DNA of 16,118 nt from Magnetococcales bacterium (GTDB taxonomy: Bacteria; Pseudomonadota; Magnetococcia; Magnetococcales; DC0425bin3). The notes below the pieces were generated by a model. It was not told where the DNA came from. It did no database searches and saw only the letters and a list, made by a program, of their open reading frames with translations. The position numbers and the translations under genes were made by a program. The DNA is taken from assembly GCA_015229045.1 (NCBI GenBank), contig JADGCJ010000009.1, positions 50,108 to 66,225 on the forward strand, in the 5' to 3' direction. Each line of letters opens with the position of its first letter. The first letter of the stretch is position 1. Shown here piece after piece: positions 14,183 through 16,118 of the stretch.

Positions 14183-15184
14183 ATGTTCTGTGCAAAGTGC
14201 GGGGCAAAGTTGCCCGATGATTCGGAAACCTGTCCTCAGTGTGGTGAGCATGGCGCCTCGCCGCGTCCCAAGGCACCCCTGCCGGAAGGTGGTGACTCCC
14301 GGCCTGCCGCCAATCCCATCAGTTATGCCGGTTTTTGGGTTCGACTCTCCGCCACGTTCTACGATCAACTGGTCCTCATCATCCCTTCCATGATCGTCGG
14401 TGGTATTGTTGGTTATTTTTATATCCTGACAACTCACCAGGCCTCCGGTGTCGAGACTCTTGGTAATATTATCGGAGCCATCATCGGCTGGCTCTATGCA
14501 GCATTCATGGAAAGCTCCGCAAAACAGGCCACCCTCGGCAAGATGCTCCTTAAAATCAAAGTGACCGATTTGTCCGGCAATCCTGTCTCGTTTGGCAAGG
14601 CGTCGGGACGCTACTTTGGCAAAATCGTTTCATTGCTGACCTTGTGTATCGGATTTTTCATGGCCGGTTGGACCGAAAAAAAGCAGGGGTTGCATGACAA
14701 AATGGCGGGATGCCTGGTCGTCAATCGGCAAGATACCCAGGGACGCACGGTTTGGGTCGTCATCGCCTTACTGGCGACGCTCCTGATTCCAGTTTTGGGT
14801 ATAACGGCTGCCATATCCATTCCGGCCTATCTCAATATAACGGTTCGTTCCCAGGTCTCGGAGACCTTGTCAGACCTCCAGGCACATAAGCCGGTGCTGA
14901 CGGCATGGTACACGAGTCATGGTTACTGGCCCGACCAGGGAACGGATATACCCTCCATCGATCCCGGCAAATATGCCGCCACCATCGTGCTCAGCCAATC
15001 CGGTCCCTCCGCCACCACTCCCGACCTGATGGTGACCGCCACGTTCAAATCGGAGGGTGTTGCCCAGGGAATTGCAGGCAAGGGCGTTCGCCTGTCCACG
15101 ACGGATGGCGGCAAAACCTGGACTTGCGGTCCGGGAGTCTTTAATGGCGTGAATACGGAATATTTGCCGACAGAGTGCCGTTAA
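14183..15184 (+). CDS. Zinc ribbon-RDD-pilin-like fusion membrane protein
   Basis: This 333-residue protein has three parts. Residues 1-21 form a zinc ribbon (Cys3, Cys6, Cys17, Cys20: CAKCG...CPQCG). Residues about 45-185 are an RDD domain, with membrane helices around FYDQLVLIIPSMIVGGIVGY and the motif TLGKMLLKIKVTDLSGNPVS ending in KKQGLHDKMAGCLVV. Residues about 188-333 look like a type IV pilin without its leader: hydrophobic LLIPVLGITAAISIPAYL, then VRSQVSETL, and the C-terminal WTCGPG...EYLPTEC with Cys315 and Cys332 placed like the pilin disulfide loop. The pilin part would face the periplasm. No prepilin peptidase site is visible, so assembly into a pilus is doubtful. The ATG at 14183 is chosen for GGGGAG upstream. 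A TTGACA at 14030-14035 may belong to its promoter. The function is unknown. Confidence 0.85.
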   Translation: MFCAKCGAKLPDDSETCPQCGEHGASPRPKAPLPEGGDSRPAANPISYAGFWVRLSATFYDQLVLIIPSMIVGGIVGYFYILTTHQASGVETLGNIIGAIIGWLYAAFMESSAKQATLGKMLLKIKVTDLSGNPVSFGKASGRYFGKIVSLLTLCIGFFMAGWTEKKQGLHDKMAGCLVVNRQDTQGRTVWVVIALLATLLIPVLGITAAISIPAYLNITVRSQVSETLSDLQAHKPVLTAWYTSHGYWPDQGTDIPSIDPGKYAATIVLSQSGPSATTPDLMVTATFKSEGVAQGIAGKGVRLSTTDGGKTWTCGPGVFNGVNTEYLPTECR

Positions 15185-15271
15185 ACCGCGTCCGCTTTAC
15201 ATCTCGAAATGGATTTGGTTCAAGAGCCCGTCATCGATAAACAAGACCGTGGCACGAAGGAAAGCAGGGTC

Positions 15272-16015
15272 ATGGTTCCACGCCTCTTTGTCGCCGGTGG
15301 ACTGCACCCCACCGAGGAGAGTCATCGACCGGAGGCTCGGATCGGGCACTATCTGTTGCGCGTCTTGCGTTTGGCCTCGGGGGACGAAGTCCGCCTCTTC
15401 GATGGCTCCGGCGGAGAGTGGGAGGGAACCCTCCATGTGAAAGGCAGTTCAGTCGAGGTTCATCTGATCCGACATTGGCCCGAAGAGCGGGAATCCCCCC
15501 TGGCAGTCACCCTGGTTCATGGCCTGTCGCGCTCCGCCTCGATGGACCTGGTGGTCCAAAAAGGGGTGGAATTGGGCGTGACGGCCATCATGCCTTTGCT
15601 GACACAGCGCAGTGTCAGCCGCCCGGACGCCCGGCAGGCTATCCATAAAACCGAACGCTGGCAACGCATCGCCATAGAGGCCACCGAACAGTGTGGCCGC
15701 ACCCGGGTGCCCCATATTCACCCCCCTGCCTCCTGGGAGGAGATCGCTGCCACCATCCCCGACGGCAACCGCCTGCTCTTCTGGGAAGAGCAACGCAATG
15801 GCAAACGACTCGGTTCCCTGACTCCTCCCCCACTCGGCTCGGCCCTGACCCTGCTGACCGGCCCGGAAGGGGGGCTGTCCACCGAAGAGGTTCGCTTTGC
15901 CCAGGAGAGATTGGGCTTTGTCACCGTTGGCCTGGGACCGCGTATTCTGCGCACCGAAACCGCTGCCCTGGCCGTCCTGACCATGGTGCAAACCCTCTGG
16001 GGCGATATGGGGTGA
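15272..16015 (+). CDS. rsmE: RsmE, 16S rRNA (uracil-1498-N3)-methyltransferase
   Basis: This 247-residue SPOUT-family methyltransferase modifies U1498 of 16S rRNA using S-adenosylmethionine. The N-terminal PUA-like part begins PRLFVAGG and contains HYLLRVLRLASGDEVRLFDG. The trefoil-knot motifs are LLTGPEGGLSTEEV and LGPRILRTETAALAVL at the C-terminus. The KGVELGVTAIMPLLTQRS and ATEQCGRTRVP segments are also typical. The ATG at 15272 gives the usual family N-terminus and length and has AAGGAAAG upstream; an in-frame ATG at 15209 would add 21 residues not seen in the family. It starts 87 bases after the RDD-pilin gene. Confidence 0.95.
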   Translation: MVPRLFVAGGLHPTEESHRPEARIGHYLLRVLRLASGDEVRLFDGSGGEWEGTLHVKGSSVEVHLIRHWPEERESPLAVTLVHGLSRSASMDLVVQKGVELGVTAIMPLLTQRSVSRPDARQAIHKTERWQRIAIEATEQCGRTRVPHIHPPASWEEIAATIPDGNRLLFWEEQRNGKRLGSLTPPPLGSALTLLTGPEGGLSTEEVRFAQERLGFVTVGLGPRILRTETAALAVLTMVQTLWGDMG

Positions 16016-16032
16016 GGAGTGGACTGGATCAG

Positions 16033-16118
16033 TCACAAAACAAAAACATCCTCCAGAGAGTGGGCAAAAACAAAGTTCTCGCTCCATTTTTCAATGTGTT
16101 CCAGGCTGGCTGCGTTGA
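16033..16118 (-). CDS. C-terminal end of a gene running in from the right edge (partial)
   Basis: Reading leftward, an open frame enters from the right edge and ends with TGA at 16035-16033, encoding the last 27 residues of a protein (ending LEDVFVL). The pattern EHIEKWSENFVFAHSLEDVF resembles the C-terminal ends of Rpn/DUF4351-type proteins of the PD-(D/E)XK nuclease group, but so short a piece proves little. It converges on rsmE with 17 bases between the stop codons and no hairpin seen there. Confidence 0.35.
   Translation of the reverse strand, partial: NAASLEHIEKWSENFVFAHSLEDVFVL

Overview
The window looks like a chromosomal segment of a Gram-negative proteobacterium. Supporting signs are proteobacterial-type hisB-hisH-hisA, rsmE, a twin-arginine exported molybdoenzyme, a sigma-54 enhancer-binding regulator, c-di-GMP and chemoreceptor-type domains, and a type IV pilin-like domain. 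Base composition is moderately GC-rich by eye and uniform, apart from short AT-rich intergenic stretches. The mix of EAL, CZB, four-helix-bundle and respiratory genes would suit a motile, redox-tactic bacterium, possibly a deep-branching alphaproteobacterium of the Magnetococcales type. That placement is only a guess.

Left region (1-2313, minus strand): a tight histidine cluster hisB, hisH, hisA, followed 7 bases later by a SemiSWEET/PQ-loop membrane protein where hisF would often sit. The cluster stops exactly at a dispersed repeat that reappears about 4.9 kb further on. The middle-left part (2314-5111) holds a small unrecognised protein, a 47-residue single-span membrane protein, a perfect 15-bp hairpin, an EAL phosphodiesterase with a C-terminal zinc-binding CZB domain, and a roughly 164-base repeat element with inverted ends.

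Central region (5112-13407): the core of the window. A minus-strand operon reads catalytic molybdopterin subunit (Tat signal), four-cluster ferredoxin subunit, NrfD/PsrC-type membrane subunit, TorD-family chaperone, HybE-like chaperone and an exported ankyrin-repeat protein. Genes overlap or lie within 20 bases of each other. Divergent to it is a PAS/AAA+/HTH sigma-54 activator. The shared intergenic region carries a good -24/-12 sigma-54 promoter facing the operon, an AT-rich IHF-like stretch and TTGTCA/TGACAA half-sites. The inferred picture is a regulated quinone-linked periplasmic molybdoenzyme, most likely acting on a sulfur or other oxyanion compound, with two dedicated maturation factors.

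Right region (13408-16118, plus strand): a secreted four-helix-bundle protein resembling a chemoreceptor ligand-binding domain, preceded by an FNR-like site and followed by a terminator; a zinc ribbon-RDD-pilin fusion protein; rsmE; and the C-terminal end of a convergent minus-strand gene at the right edge.
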